A DNA stretch of 64,000 nt, from NCBI RefSeq assembly GCF_001514205.1, contig NZ_KQ948768.1, positions 149,604 to 213,603 of the forward strand, given 5' to 3'. A program made the position numbers and the translations under genes. This DNA is from Streptomyces griseoruber. Its GTDB lineage: Bacteria; Actinomycetota; Actinomycetes; Streptomycetales; Streptomycetaceae. The notes beneath the pieces were generated by a model. It saw only the letters and a list, made by a program, of their open reading frames with translations, had not been told where the DNA came from and made no database searches. Each line of letters begins with the position of its first letter. Position 1 is the first letter of the stretch. Below, one piece after another: positions 1 to 8,884 of the stretch.

Positions 1-410
1 GGGCCGGTGATGTCACGCGGGGAGCGGCGCAGCCGGTCCCACTTGGAGGTACGGCGGCTGTCCTCGACCGGCAGCTGCGCGGCCAGGGCGGCGCGCTGCC
101 AGGCGGTGGTCTTGACAGGCGGTGGTCTTGACAGCCAGAGTCCGCCAGGTCTTGCGGTTGGTGTGCTCACGGATGGAGGTGACCATGCCGTTCGAGGACG
201 GTGGCGCCGGGCACCAGCACCTTGTTCTCGGCCAGGTGCAGGGTGGCGAGGTCGATCAGGGCGATGGGGCGCTCGTTGCCCGACCAGCCGCGGTCCCACA
301 GCCAGCGGGCCGGCTTCCACCACGCGTCGCCCTTGAGATCCCGGCAGTCGTAGGCGTCCTCGCGGCCGGAGCCGCTCGACGTCAGGACTCCGACACCATC
401 GGAGCTTGAG
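1..410 (-). pseudogene. Tn3-like transposase remnant (N-terminal DUF4158-like region), frameshifted
   Basis: Read on the minus strand, pieces in different frames give DRGWSGNERPIALIDLATLH, then LAENKVLVPGATVLER, then SRRTSKWDRLRRSPRDITG, a pattern I associate with the N-terminal region of Tn3-family transposases. The reading frame is broken by an apparent one-base insertion near 188-190 and by a 16-bp tandem duplication at 101-132. The piece runs off the left edge and nothing resembling the catalytic domain lies inside the window. It is therefore a dead fragment. Family assignment rests on remembered pattern only. Confidence 0.5.
101..132. repeat. 16-bp tandem duplication inside the transposase remnant
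   Basis: AGGCGGTGGTCTTGAC is present twice back to back (101-116 and 117-132). Sixteen is not a multiple of three, so the duplication shifts the frame of the transposase remnant. Confidence 0.85.
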
Positions 411-544
411 TTCGACTGCCCAGCGCAAGGTCCGGCGCGAGTACGCGAACCGCGTCAGCACCCTCGCGGGCGACACCATGGAGCGAGCCGTCCGGGTTCC
501 AAGGTCAACAACTGGCGGCTTCTGGCCTCGGCGACACCCCGTCC

Positions 545-1255
545 TCAGCCGATCCCCCACGGACCGCAGGTCTGAGCCGCGTGGAGCGGCACGGCCAGGG
601 TCAGCACAACGGTGGCGGCAACCGTGGCGAGCCATACTGCGTACAGCGTTACGGGCCGCGCCCGGCGACGCGAGATCACCCAAGCGATCCACCCGGCCAG
701 CGATCCGGCGGCCGGCGCCGCCACGAGGCACAGGGCCACCGCATTCCACGAGACCGGATCCACGGGTGCATTCCCCGTGCAGTAGTCGGCGTCGTTCGTC
801 AGCGAGGTTTCCAGCATCACCCAGAAGATCGCGAGCGCCGACATCGTCCAGGCTACGGCGGCCAGCACCCGGTACGGCCACCTGGGCCAGGACCGCAGGG
901 CGCCCGCCAGCACGGCGCACATCAGCAGGAGCGGCACCGCCATCCACCCAAACGGCGCCACCATCGCCCGCGCCAGCCCGCCCAGGCCCTCGCGGTACTG
1001 GCTGACCTGGGGGTCGTCAGACCAGTAGAAGCCTTTGAACGCCGCACACACCGAGGTGACGACCACCAGTGCGGCCAGCGCATGCGCATGGACCCGGGCC
1101 CGGGGCGCGTCCGGGAAGGACGCGGGCCAGACGATGTCCTGGAACCGGCCTGCCACCCCTGGGCCAACGGCGGTTCTGCGGCGATCTGCGAGCACCGGTC
1201 TCACGTCCCACTCCCCCTTCTCCCCCTTGGTGCGCTGTCTGCTCACCACGGGCAC
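545..1255 (-). CDS. predicted integral membrane protein, unknown function
   Basis: 236 aa from a GTG start. The protein has about five hydrophobic stretches (for example ALAALVVVTSVCAAF, MAVPLLLMCAVLAGAL, VLAAVAWTMSALAIFWVML, AVALCLVAAPAAGSLAGWI and LATVAATVVLTLAVPL), so it should sit in the cytoplasmic membrane. No enzymatic motif is recognised. The start overlaps the last 13 nt of the upstream ferritin-like gene and has no clear ribosome binding site of its own, which suggests translational coupling. The exact N-terminus is uncertain because the first 45 residues are polar and Arg-rich. I do not recognise a family. Confidence 0.6.
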   Translation of the reverse strand: MPVVSRQRTKGEKGEWDVRPVLADRRRTAVGPGVAGRFQDIVWPASFPDAPRARVHAHALAALVVVTSVCAAFKGFYWSDDPQVSQYREGLGGLARAMVAPFGWMAVPLLLMCAVLAGALRSWPRWPYRVLAAVAWTMSALAIFWVMLETSLTNDADYCTGNAPVDPVSWNAVALCLVAAPAAGSLAGWIAWVISRRRARPVTLYAVWLATVAATVVLTLAVPLHAAQTCGPWGIG

Positions 1256-2013
1256 ACATCGCGAGGGCCGGAAGCGTTCCTCCGGGGCCAGAGGACTCGT
1301 TCGAAGCCGGCGGTCCCGAGGATCGCCGCGACCACCGGACCGCCCGACCTCAGCACGTCCGCCACGAAACGTCCTCGCCCGACCCCGAGCCTGCGCAGTG
1401 CCCGCCCGTGGTCGGCGGCTACGACCAGAACCGCGCCGAGGAGCATCACCCGCCAGCCCGCCAGCAGCGGCCGCCGGGCTGCGCGCGGCAGCTCCGCGAC
1501 CGACGCGCGCAGCCGCGCGCAGTGGAACGGGACGTGCCGCTCCTCGTCTGCCAGGATGCGGCCGGCGACCTCCGACGTCAGCGGATCGTCGGTGCCGTCA
1601 CGCAGCGCCCGGTAGTAGCGCAGGGCCACCACCTCCGCGACCATCAGGAGCAGCAGCTCCGTCCGTAGCCCCGGCACGCGACGCAGTCGCGCGAATGCCG
1701 TGTCGCTCCAGTGCCCGGCCTGCGTCGTCGCCCCGCCCGCCTTGAGCAGCAGAGCGAGGAGCCTCGCGTGGTTCTTCTCCTCGGCGACGAACAACCGCAG
1801 CGCTGCCGAGTAGTCCGGATCGCCCGCCGCGTCCGCCTTGGCGAACAGGGCCGAGCTGTCGCCGTCCTCCCCGGCCTGGAATCGCTGGACGCTCGCCCGC
1901 ACCGCCGGGGGCAGTGAGGCACCCGACTCCCAGAGTGGGTCGGGCCGGGCTGCGCGGCGGTCCCGTTCGGTCTCGAAGTGACGGGCCCATTCGGCGAATC
2001 CCGATGCACTCAT
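1243..2013 (-). CDS. ferritin-like di-iron domain protein
   Basis: 256 aa. Two helices carry carboxylate/His metal-ligand patterns typical of the ferritin-like fold: AEEKNHARLL (ExxH) and LADEERHVPFH (EExxH), separated by a helix with RYYRALRDGTDD. This predicts a four-helix di-iron oxidase or storage-like protein, substrate unknown. The C-terminal third (about residues 190-250) contains a hydrophobic stretch and may associate with the membrane. I chose the ATG at 2013 because GGGAGAG precedes it; an ATG five codons upstream is possible. It overlaps the membrane-protein gene downstream, so the two are probably one transcript. Confidence 0.7.
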   Translation of the reverse strand: MSASGFAEWARHFETERDRRAARPDPLWESGASLPPAVRASVQRFQAGEDGDSSALFAKADAAGDPDYSAALRLFVAEEKNHARLLALLLKAGGATTQAGHWSDTAFARLRRVPGLRTELLLLMVAEVVALRYYRALRDGTDDPLTSEVAGRILADEERHVPFHCARLRASVAELPRAARRPLLAGWRVMLLGAVLVVAADHGRALRRLGVGRGRFVADVLRSGGPVVAAILGTAGFERVLWPRRNASGPRDVCPW

Positions 2014-2578
2014 GCCGCTCTCTCCCATCCCCCGCCCCGCCTGGACGGGGCGGGGTCTCCTCGGTCGTGGGGACGCGGCGGGGGCTGGCGCAGTTCCCGT
2101 CCCGAACCCGTCACCCGAGGTGGCGGGCGGAGATCCCGGTGGTCGTCCTACCTGCGGGACCGGCAGCGCGGGGGCCACCGGCGCCCCTGCCCGCTCCCCG
2201 GTGCGCCTCCGGCGGGTCGGGTCGCCCGCTCCCCGCCCGCTCCCCGCCCGCACTCCGGTTTCGAGAGGACATTCGGCCCATCGCGACCCGCGGGAACGCG
2301 GTCGCCCCGGCCTGTCGCGGGACTCCCGCATCCGCGTTCATGTGCGAGAGGCGACGGCCCGGCCCACCGGACCGAGAGCCGGCAGCTCGGCGCGGCCGGT
2401 TTCGTCGAGCCGGACTCCGAACGCGGCAACGCGCGAGAGCGCGGGTGGCGTTCGGTGCGCCGGACGGCCCGGTTCCATCGCACTGCCTTGTGACCGGGAG
2501 TGGCGGCGGGGTCCCGGAGAGGCCGAACTCACCTACAGTGCACACGAGTTCAACCACAGCTCCCCAGCACCGCTTCTC
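2014..2578. other. intergenic stretch without a recognisable gene
   Basis: The open frames here are Arg/Pro/Gly-rich shadows on both strands with no domain pattern. The stretch lies upstream of the ferritin-like gene and downstream of the SMI1/KNR4 gene and should hold the promoter of the former. I see no clear hairpin. Confidence 0.5.
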
Positions 2579-3277
2579 CTATCGCGGACGACGGCGCGGA
2601 CGGCGCGCGGCGGCCTCGGCACCCTCCACCCAGTGGAGGTACCAGCGTGCGAATCCGACCGGCGTCGGTGGCTCGCCGAGGGGGCGGAACTCACCGCCCC
2701 CCGGGCGGTCGTCCGCCCACATACGGCCACTCTCCGGGCCGGTCAGGACGAGCCAGTCGCAGTAACCGCAGCCCTCGTGACTGAGCTTCAACGCACCGCA
2801 CGTGACCCAGTCGGAGAGTTCGTCACCCGCTGTCATCCAGGCGCTGTATGCCGCGAAGTACGCCTCTTCGTCGTCGAAGCCGGACAGAAGCGGCTGCCTG
2901 TCATCGTGCTCGGCCAGAACGCGCCATCGTTCCTCCCCCGTCGGGAACGGAAGCCGCAGGTAGTCGTGGCGCAGGCAGCGGTCCACATTGCTCCACAGCC
3001 ATCCCGCGTCCGTCCGGCGCAGGATGCTGAGCCCGTAGCCCGGCCCCGCACCGCCGGCCCCGACCTCGAGAAGGAAACCCCGGTACTCCGCCGGCAACGA
3101 GACACCCCACTGCGCCTCCGCCTCGGCGACCTCCGGCTCCGACAGCGGATCCGCGAACCGGAAGTGATGACCCGATCCCCCGGCCAGGTCCCAGGCCCCG
3201 AAAACCTGCTGTGCCTCGTCCACCTGGGCCAGCGCCTCCACCCGCTCGCGGACCCCACTCCACATCGTCTCCCCCAT
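2579..3277 (-). CDS. SMI1/KNR4 family protein
   Basis: 232 aa. The N-terminal half matches the SMI1/KNR4 (SUKH) pattern: an LSEPEVAEAEAQWGVSLPAEY helix-turn followed by YRGFLLEVGAGGAGPGYGL, then an Asp/Glu-rich region ending in CDWLVLTGPESGRMW. In bacteria, SUKH proteins often act as immunity proteins for polymorphic toxins or are stand-alone genes; no toxin gene is adjacent, so no specific role can be given. The ATG at 3277 gives a full-length domain, but its ribosome binding site is weak and an internal ATG at 3265 is an alternative. The last 15 residues are Arg/Ala-rich. Confidence 0.75.
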   Translation of the reverse strand: MGETMWSGVRERVEALAQVDEAQQVFGAWDLAGGSGHHFRFADPLSEPEVAEAEAQWGVSLPAEYRGFLLEVGAGGAGPGYGLSILRRTDAGWLWSNVDRCLRHDYLRLPFPTGEERWRVLAEHDDRQPLLSGFDDEEAYFAAYSAWMTAGDELSDWVTCGALKLSHEGCGYCDWLVLTGPESGRMWADDRPGGGEFRPLGEPPTPVGFARWYLHWVEGAEAAARRPRRRPR

Positions 3278-3309
3278 GAACCGAACTGTAAGACAGGGGA
3301 ACGGCGTTC

Positions 3310-3837
3310 TCACCCGTTGAAGTTGCCCCGGTTGCGCTGCCGTTCCTCGGCGGCCTCGTACCGTTCGCGTTCGTCGGTGCCTTCGTCGACCGCGGCGGAG
3401 AAACCGGGCGTGTGTGCGGCGAGTACCGAACTGTGCCAGTGACGGATCGGCCTTCCTTCCGGATCGGTGGACAACGCGGCGCGGCCGACCGCTCCGACCT
3501 CCACCCGGCTCCCGCGAACTCGCGCGGACCGGGGAAGGGTTCCCGATCGGTCGCTGTCGACCGGGTCGAGAACGACCGGCGGACGCATTCGAGGGTCCCC
3601 CCGGTTCCGAGCCTCTGCGTGACCATCGCCGGCAGTGGCCCGCGGGCCTTCCGTGCCCCCGCAGACGTACACCACGATCGACGTCGACAGGTACGCGTTC
3701 CCCGTCGCCGCGAGAGCGACGAAGGCGGGGATCGACGCCGGTCCGGGACACGCGGCGCCTTCCTCACCTCCGACTGCGAGACAAGTTGACCCACAGATCT
3801 CTGAGACAACTTGACTCACAACTCCATTTCGATACAT
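3310..3837 (-). CDS. doubtful open frame, hypothetical
   Basis: An open frame of 175 codons with no recognised domain. The last 55 residues (from PEGRPIRHWHSS to RNRGNFNG) look more protein-like than the rest, so a real but degraded or much shorter gene may end at 3310. Its upstream part overlaps the promoter of the DUF1269 gene on the other strand, which argues against the full frame being translated. Confidence 0.2.
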   Translation of the reverse strand: MYRNGVVSQVVSEICGSTCLAVGGEEGAACPGPASIPAFVALAATGNAYLSTSIVVYVCGGTEGPRATAGDGHAEARNRGDPRMRPPVVLDPVDSDRSGTLPRSARVRGSRVEVGAVGRAALSTDPEGRPIRHWHSSVLAAHTPGFSAAVDEGTDERERYEAAEERQRNRGNFNG

Positions 3838-3838
3838 A
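3778..3838 (+). promoter_or_regulatory. promoter and direct-repeat operator of the DUF1269 gene
   Basis: GAGACAAGTTGAC at 3778-3790 is repeated as GAGACAACTTGAC at 3803-3815, 25 bp apart. The second copy contains a -35-like TTGACT (3811-3816), followed after 16 bp by a -10-like TACATA (3833-3838). The first copy carries TTGACC. The arrangement suggests either two overlapping promoters or a regulator or sigma-factor site covering the -35 box. Confidence 0.5.
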
Positions 3839-3880
3839 CCGTCTCACAGATGCAGCGCAAGAGTCCCAAGGAGGCAGCAC

Positions 3881-4483
3881 ATGTCCATGAACGAGAACGC
3901 AGTCGCCCTTCGCTTCGCCGACCGCGCCACCGCCTACCAGGCCCTCAGCGACCTCAGGCACCTCCACTCGGCCACCGTCGAGGTCCGCGGCGCCGTCTTG
4001 ATCGAGCGCCTGGAGGACGGCACGGTCCGTGTCCCCGAGGGCCTGGAGACCGCAGCCGGACGCCACACCGCCGTCGGCGGGCTGGTCGGTTCGCTGGTCG
4101 GCATCCTCGGCGGCCCCCTCGGCGTACTGACGGGCTGGGGCATCGGAGCGGTGATCGGCAGCGGCTACGACTACAAGCGGGCCGAGGAGGCCACCGGCAC
4201 CGTCACCCTCTTCACCCAGCACATGCCGCCCGGCGGCACCGCCATCCTGGCCGAGGTCCGCGAGTCGGATCCCCAGCCACTGGACCTGCTGGCCATGCGC
4301 TACGACGCCGTCCTGGAGCGTCGCCCGTCCGACTCGGTACGCGCCGAACTCAAGGCCATGGAGGAAGCCGCCGACGCCATCCGCAAAGAGGAGACGAAGG
4401 AGCGGCGCGACCGCAAGCGCACCGAGACCGAGCAGAAGATCAAGGACGGGGTCGCGCAGTTGAAGCAGAAGATCGCCGGTTAG
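3881..4483 (+). CDS. DUF1269 family (glycine-zipper membrane) protein
   Basis: 200 aa with a strong AAGGAGG site eight bases upstream of the ATG. The N-terminal 60 residues form an alpha/beta region, followed by a glycine-rich hydrophobic segment (GGLVGSLVGILGGPLGVLTG, about residues 67-87), a second alpha/beta half (GTVTLFTQHMPPGGTAILAEV) and a highly charged coiled-coil tail rich in Lys/Glu (residues 150-200). This is the DUF1269 architecture, thought to be membrane-associated with stress-related expression in some species; function is unknown. It is a single-gene unit with its own promoter and a hairpin downstream. Confidence 0.8.
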   Translation: MSMNENAVALRFADRATAYQALSDLRHLHSATVEVRGAVLIERLEDGTVRVPEGLETAAGRHTAVGGLVGSLVGILGGPLGVLTGWGIGAVIGSGYDYKRAEEATGTVTLFTQHMPPGGTAILAEVRESDPQPLDLLAMRYDAVLERRPSDSVRAELKAMEEAADAIRKEETKERRDRKRTETEQKIKDGVAQLKQKIAG

Positions 4484-4507
4484 CGGTCTCCACGAGCGCG
4501 GGGTGAC

Positions 4508-4540
4508 ACCCCCCTGCCCCGCATGGCGGGGGCGGGCCCA
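4508..4540 (+). terminator. GC-rich hairpin after the DUF1269 gene
   Basis: CCTGCCCCGC pairs with GCGGGGGCGGG around the loop ATG. It is a plausible intrinsic terminator without an obvious T-run. Confidence 0.5.
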
Positions 4541-4644
4541 TCCGGACCGCCCCCGCCGCCGCCAACGCCCGGTTCCGGAACAGTCGATATGCCGGAACCC
4601 GTCGGCCTCACTGTCGCCATGGCCGTCGGAGACTCTCTTCCCCC

Positions 4645-4694
4645 CGTATACGCCGGCTCCGTATCGAGGGCGAGGCGCTCGCCGGGCTGACGGT
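4645..4694 (+). pseudogene. scrap of a siderophore-interacting protein gene
   Basis: The plus strand encodes RIRRLRIEGEALAGLTV, closely matching RMRRLRIEGDVLAGLTV in the intact siderophore-interacting protein at 27224-27913. Only about 17 codons remain. They abut the broken end of the aldehyde dehydrogenase fragment on the opposite strand, so this is a recombination or deletion junction. Confidence 0.55.
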
Positions 4695-4697
4695 GGC

Positions 4698-5284
4698 GGC
4701 CTGGGTGAGCGGCGTCTGCCCGGAGGACTTCAGCACCACGGTGTTGCCCCATACAGCGGCCACACCACGGCGCGCACGCCGAGGATCAGCGGCGCGTTCC
4801 ACGGTGCGATGCCGACGACGACGCCGACCGGCTGACGCACGCCGAGGGCGGTGAGGCCGGGCACGTCCGACGCGATGACCTCGCCGACGGCCGCGTAGGC
4901 CTGGGCCGCCGCCTCGACGAGCATGCCCTTCGCGACATGCACGTTGAAGCCGCACCAGGGCAGGGTGGCACCCATCTCGCGGCTCATCGTGGCGACGATG
5001 TCACCGGTGCGCTCGCCGAGCAGGACAGCCGCGCGCTCCAGCACCGCCCGCCGTACAGCCGGCGGCGGGCTCGACCACTCCGCGAGGGCGGCCGCCGCCG
5101 CGTCCACCGCGAGGTTCACGTCGTCGGCGGAGGCTGCGGCAACCCGTGCGATCGGTTCGCCGGTCAGGGCCTCGGTCGTCGCGTAGTAGCGGCCGTCCTT
5201 GGCCGCGACGTGCTCGCCCGCGATGAGGAGGTCGCTGGTCCGGACCGCGCCGGACATGGGTGCCTCGGTCTCAGTGGCTGACAT
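4698..5284 (-). pseudogene. truncated aldehyde dehydrogenase (N-terminal third)
   Basis: The frame opens at the ATG at 5284 behind GGAGGTGAG and encodes the N-terminal NAD(P)-binding part of an aldehyde dehydrogenase: DLLIAGEHVAAKDGRYYATTE, an oxidoreductase helix with ERAAVLLGERTGDIVATMSREMG, and GVVVGIAPWNAPL, the loop before the cofactor site. After RAVVWPL the frame shifts; the next frame still reads GNTVVLKSSGQTPLTQA, the normal continuation, and then homology stops at about 4698. About 195 of the usual 480 residues survive and the catalytic Cys/Glu region is absent, so it cannot be active. Confidence 0.8.
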
Positions 5285-6166
5285 GGTGTTGCCTCACCTC
5301 CACAGCGGCGGCGATCGTCATGCGGTCGGCCCTTCCCAGGCGCCAGGCCGGCGGCATGCGCTTGGCCTCGCACAGGTGCGCCTGGCGCCTGGCCACCGTC
5401 GTCTCCGCCCGGACCGGGGTCACCGCCTCCTGGACCGGACGGCTGGAGGTGCTCGTCGAAGACGCTGTGCATCTCCTCGAGGCACGTGGAGATCGCGGTG
5501 TTGCCGTGCACCTGTCGTTGCAACAAGCCCCGCCACTCGGCTCGTTGTACCGTGCCCGCTCCACGGCCCAGGGTCGCGCGGATAATTTCGACGTGTCCGG
5601 GACGAACGGCAAACACCTCAACACTCCCGGGATACGCGCCCCTCGCCGGGAGCGGAGCCAGCGGTCCTTCGACCTCGACGGGGTCGATCTGTACCCGTGT
5701 CGAAAACCGCGGCCGCGGGCGAGGAGCACCTCGCCGAGCATGTACTCGGAGACGGACAGGGTTGTCGTACACGAAGGACAACCTGAAGCCGATCGGCCTC
5801 GGTGCGCTCGGCGTCAGCAGGGCGAAGAGCAGCAGCCCCGCGGACACCACGAGGCCGGCGCCGAGCCGGGCCCGCGCTCTCCGTCGTCCCCGCAGGCCGG
5901 TGGCCCCGCTCAGGGCGGCGAAGGTAAGGGTCCCGGAGACGATCGAACGCGGCGACGGCGCCCTCCGGATGGCCTCTGGCCGACCGACCGGCCCAGCCAC
6001 GGAGTGGGTGCCGCCGTCGTCCCGGCCGGCGTGCGGCGATCGGCGTCGTCGCGAACGCGTTCTCCACCACCGCCCCGGAGCCGGCCGAACGGGCCTTGCC
6101 CTGGCGATCGCACGCCGGGAGGCGCACACCTGATCCACCGGTCGGCCTTGCCCGGTCGGGGCTCGG
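5285..6166. other. probably decayed coding region, no intact gene
   Basis: The minus strand has protein-like pieces in different frames. One hydrophobic run (LGAGLVVSAGLLLFALLTP, about 5830-5890) is followed by FRLSFVYDNP, and a separate piece near 5460-5540 reads EWRGLLQRQVHGNTAISTCL. None assembles into an open gene with a good start, and I cannot name the parent family. Confidence 0.35.
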
Positions 6167-6934
6167 TCAATGGATGTGGGATCCGCCGTTGACGTCGTAC
6201 GTCACGCCGGTGAGGTAGCCGGAGGCGGGCCGGGCCAGGAAGGCGATGACGTCGGCCACGTCCTCGACCGCGCCGATGCGGCCTACCGGAACATCCGCGA
6301 TCATGGCTGCCCTACGGTGCTCGTCCAGCTTGCCCTGGGTGATGTCGGTGTCGATCAGGCCCGGGGCGACGGAGTTGACGGTGACTCCGGACGGACCGAG
6401 TTCGCGGGCGAGAGCGCGGGCGAAGCCCAGCAGGGCGGCCTTGGCCGCCGAGTAGGCCACGCCCCCGAACACCCCGCCCCCGCGCTCGGCCGAGACGGAC
6501 GACAGGAAGACGATGCGGCCGAACCCGCGCTCGGCCATCCCGGCAGCCACGCGGTGGGTGACCAGGAAGCTGCCGCGGACGTTGACATCGAGGATCCGGT
6601 CCCACTCGGTGGGCGTGACGTCGAGGAAGCGGGTCGGTGACGTGATCCCCGCGTTGTTGACCAGGGCACCGACGGGCGGGAGCGCCGCTTCGACCGCCCC
6701 GATGGCGGCGTCGACGGCGTCGGCGTCGGTTACGTCCGCCGGAAGGCCCAGGGTTTCCACGCCGTACCGGGCCGCGACTTCCCGGGCGGTGTCCTCGGCG
6801 GCCTCCTTGTCCAGGTCGAGGACGGCGATGTGATAGCCGGCGGCGGCCAGGGCGTGCGCGGTCGCGCGGCCGATGCCGCGGCGGGAGCCGGCGCCGGTGA
6901 TGACGGCGGTGCGAGGGGTGGGGTCGGTGGCCAT
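6167..6934 (-). CDS. short-chain dehydrogenase/reductase
   Basis: 255 aa, classical SDR. Visible motifs: TGAGSRRGIGRATA (Rossmann glycine loop, residues 12-25), NNAG (about 90), LSSVSAERG with the catalytic Ser and AYSAAKAALLG with the Tyr-xxx-Lys pair, and a C-terminal GYLTGVTYDVNGG. It probably oxidises or reduces a hydroxy or keto group with NAD(P). AGGAGC lies five to six bases before the ATG. It is the last gene of the operon transporter - transketolase N - transketolase C - SDR, so its substrate is likely a polyol or keto-sugar that feeds or follows the transketolase reaction (inference). Confidence 0.85.
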   Translation of the reverse strand: MATDPTPRTAVITGAGSRRGIGRATAHALAAAGYHIAVLDLDKEAAEDTAREVAARYGVETLGLPADVTDADAVDAAIGAVEAALPPVGALVNNAGITSPTRFLDVTPTEWDRILDVNVRGSFLVTHRVAAGMAERGFGRIVFLSSVSAERGGGVFGGVAYSAAKAALLGFARALARELGPSGVTVNSVAPGLIDTDITQGKLDEHRRAAMIADVPVGRIGAVEDVADVIAFLARPASGYLTGVTYDVNGGSHIH

Positions 6935-6972
6935 GCGGTGCTCCTGAGAAGGGGGAAGAGGAGTGGACGGGA

Positions 6973-7977
6973 TCAGAGTGCGCGGCGGACGCGCTCCTTG
7001 ATCGCCGCGACGGAGAGGCCGTAGCGGTCGTGGAGCGTGGGCAGCGCACCCGCGGCGAGGAACTCGTCCGGGAGCCCGATCGGGACGATGTGAGCCGTTT
7101 GCCGGGCGAAGGCAAGGCAGGAAGCCACGGACTCGGCGAGGCCTCCGACGACGCTGTGGTTCTCCAGCGTCACCACGAGGCGTCCCTTCGCCGCCTCCCG
7201 CAGCACCGCCTCGCGGTCGAACGGCTTGATCGTCGGTACGTGGAGGACGGCGACATCGACGTGGTCGTGGGCGAGTTCCTGGGCCGCGGTCAGGGCGCGT
7301 ACCGTCATCAGACCGGTGGAGATGAACAACACGTCCCGACCGTCGCGTAGTTGCGCGGCTTTGCCGAGTTCGAACCGGTAGTCGTACTCGTCCAGGACGG
7401 TGGGGACGGCTCCGCGCAGCAGCCGCATGTAGGTGGGGCCGGGGTGGGCGGCCAGGGCCGGGACGGCCTGTTCGATGTCGACGGAGTCCGCGGGGTCCAC
7501 GATCGTCAGGCCGGGCATGCCGCGCAGGATGGCCAGGTCCTCGGTGGCCTGATGGCTGGGTCCGTAGCCGGTGGTCAGGCCGGGCAGGGCGCCGACGACG
7601 TTGACGTTCAGCCGCGGCTCGGCGATGTCGAGGCACAGGAAGTCGTAGGCCCGGCGGGTGGCGAAGACGGAATAGGTGGAGGCGAACGGCGTCAGGCCCA
7701 CCTCGGCCAGCCCCGCGGCCGCGCCCAGCATCACCTGTTCCGCCATGCCCATCTGGAAGAAGCGGTCGGGGTGGGCGTCCCGGAAGACGTGCATGTCGGT
7801 GTACTTGGCGAGGTCCGCGGAGAGTCCGACGATGTCGGGGCGTTCCTCGGCGAGCCGGGCCAGCGCGTGCCCGAAGGGCGCCTTGGTGGTGCGCTGCCCC
7901 TCCTCGGCGATGGAGGCGATCATCGCGGAGGTGGTGAGTTTGCGCTGCGGCGCCTGGGTCGGCGCGGAGGTGCTCAT
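6973..7977 (-). CDS. transketolase, C-terminal subunit (pyrimidine-binding and C-terminal domains)
   Basis: 334 aa, half of a split transketolase. The pyrimidine-binding domain carries FFQMGMAEQVMLGAAAGLAEVG with the conserved Glu that activates thiamine diphosphate, preceded by LSADLAKYT; the C-terminal domain follows (ALTAAQELAHDHVDVAVLHVPTIKP). Its ATG overlaps the stop of the N-terminal subunit by 4 nt (ATGA), consistent with equimolar synthesis of the two chains. Full-length transketolase would be about 650 residues; the sum here is 630. Such split enzymes act in sugar or sulfo-sugar catabolism in several bacteria. Confidence 0.88.
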   Translation of the reverse strand: MSTSAPTQAPQRKLTTSAMIASIAEEGQRTTKAPFGHALARLAEERPDIVGLSADLAKYTDMHVFRDAHPDRFFQMGMAEQVMLGAAAGLAEVGLTPFASTYSVFATRRAYDFLCLDIAEPRLNVNVVGALPGLTTGYGPSHQATEDLAILRGMPGLTIVDPADSVDIEQAVPALAAHPGPTYMRLLRGAVPTVLDEYDYRFELGKAAQLRDGRDVLFISTGLMTVRALTAAQELAHDHVDVAVLHVPTIKPFDREAVLREAAKGRLVVTLENHSVVGGLAESVASCLAFARQTAHIVPIGLPDEFLAAGALPTLHDRYGLSVAAIKERVRRAL

Positions 7978-8864
7978 CGGGCGGTTCCCTCTTCCTGGAC
8001 GGCGATCTGGTGACGCTCCGTCAACTGGTCGCGGGCGAGCTGCCATTCGGGCTCCTCGACCCGCATGAAATGGGCCTTCTCACGCGTCTCCAGCATCGGT
8101 ACGCCGCATCCGATCCGGGTGTCGCAGATGACCACGGCCGGCGAACCGCGGTGCTCGCGCAGGCTGTCGAAGGCCTCGACGAGTGCCTCGATGTCGTTGC
8201 CGTCCACGCGGATGGCGTGCCAGCCGAAGGCCTCCCACTTGGCCGTGACCGGCTCGGTGCGCAGTACGCCCTTGGTGGGGCCGTCGGCCTGCAGGGCGTT
8301 GACGTCGACGATGGCGGTGACGTTGTCCAGGCCGTGGTGGGCGCAGGCAAGTGCCGCCTCCCAGGTGGAGCCCTCGTCGAGTTCGCCGTCGGAGAGCAGG
8401 TTGTAGACGCGTGCGTCGCTGCCCTGGTGGCGCAGGCCAAGGGCCATGCCGGTGGCGACGCCGAGGCCGTGGCCCAGGGAGCCGCCGGAGATCTCCATGC
8501 CGGGCGTGTAGGAGGCCATGCCCGACATGGGCAGACGCGAGTCGTCACTGCCGTAGGTGGCGAGTTCGGCGACGTCGAGCACACCGGCCTCGGCGAGCGC
8601 CGCGTACAGCGCGATGGCGTAGTGGCCGATCGAGAGCAGGAACCGGTCGCGCTGCGGCCAGTCCGGTTCGGCCGGGCGGTGGTTGAGAACATCCTGGTAG
8701 ACGACGGCCAGGATGTCGGCCACGCCCAGTGCCTGTCCGATGTAGCCCTGGCCCTGGGTCTCCCCCATGTCCAGCGCGTGCATACGGATGCGGTACGCGG
8801 ACTCCTTCAGGGCGCTGATGCGCGGGGTCGCCGACACCACTGTCCTGGGTGCCTGAGTGGACAT
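7974..8864 (-). CDS. transketolase, N-terminal subunit (diphosphate-binding domain)
   Basis: 296 aa. It carries the thiamine-diphosphate signature starting with SDGELDEGSTWEAAL and ending in the Asn of VDVNALQADG, plus GHGLGVATGMALG. Together with the downstream chain it should form a complete ketol-transferring enzyme in the cytoplasm. The ATG at 8864 follows GAGGATC. It is the second gene of a four-gene operon led by an MHS transporter and controlled by a divergent GntR regulator. No kinase or isomerase is encoded here, so the sugar substrate cannot be named. Confidence 0.88.
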   Translation of the reverse strand: MSTQAPRTVVSATPRISALKESAYRIRMHALDMGETQGQGYIGQALGVADILAVVYQDVLNHRPAEPDWPQRDRFLLSIGHYAIALYAALAEAGVLDVAELATYGSDDSRLPMSGMASYTPGMEISGGSLGHGLGVATGMALGLRHQGSDARVYNLLSDGELDEGSTWEAALACAHHGLDNVTAIVDVNALQADGPTKGVLRTEPVTAKWEAFGWHAIRVDGNDIEALVEAFDSLREHRGSPAVVICDTRIGCGVPMLETREKAHFMRVEEPEWQLARDQLTERHQIAVQEEGTAR

Positions 8865-8884
8865 CACGTTGATCCTCGTCTCTG

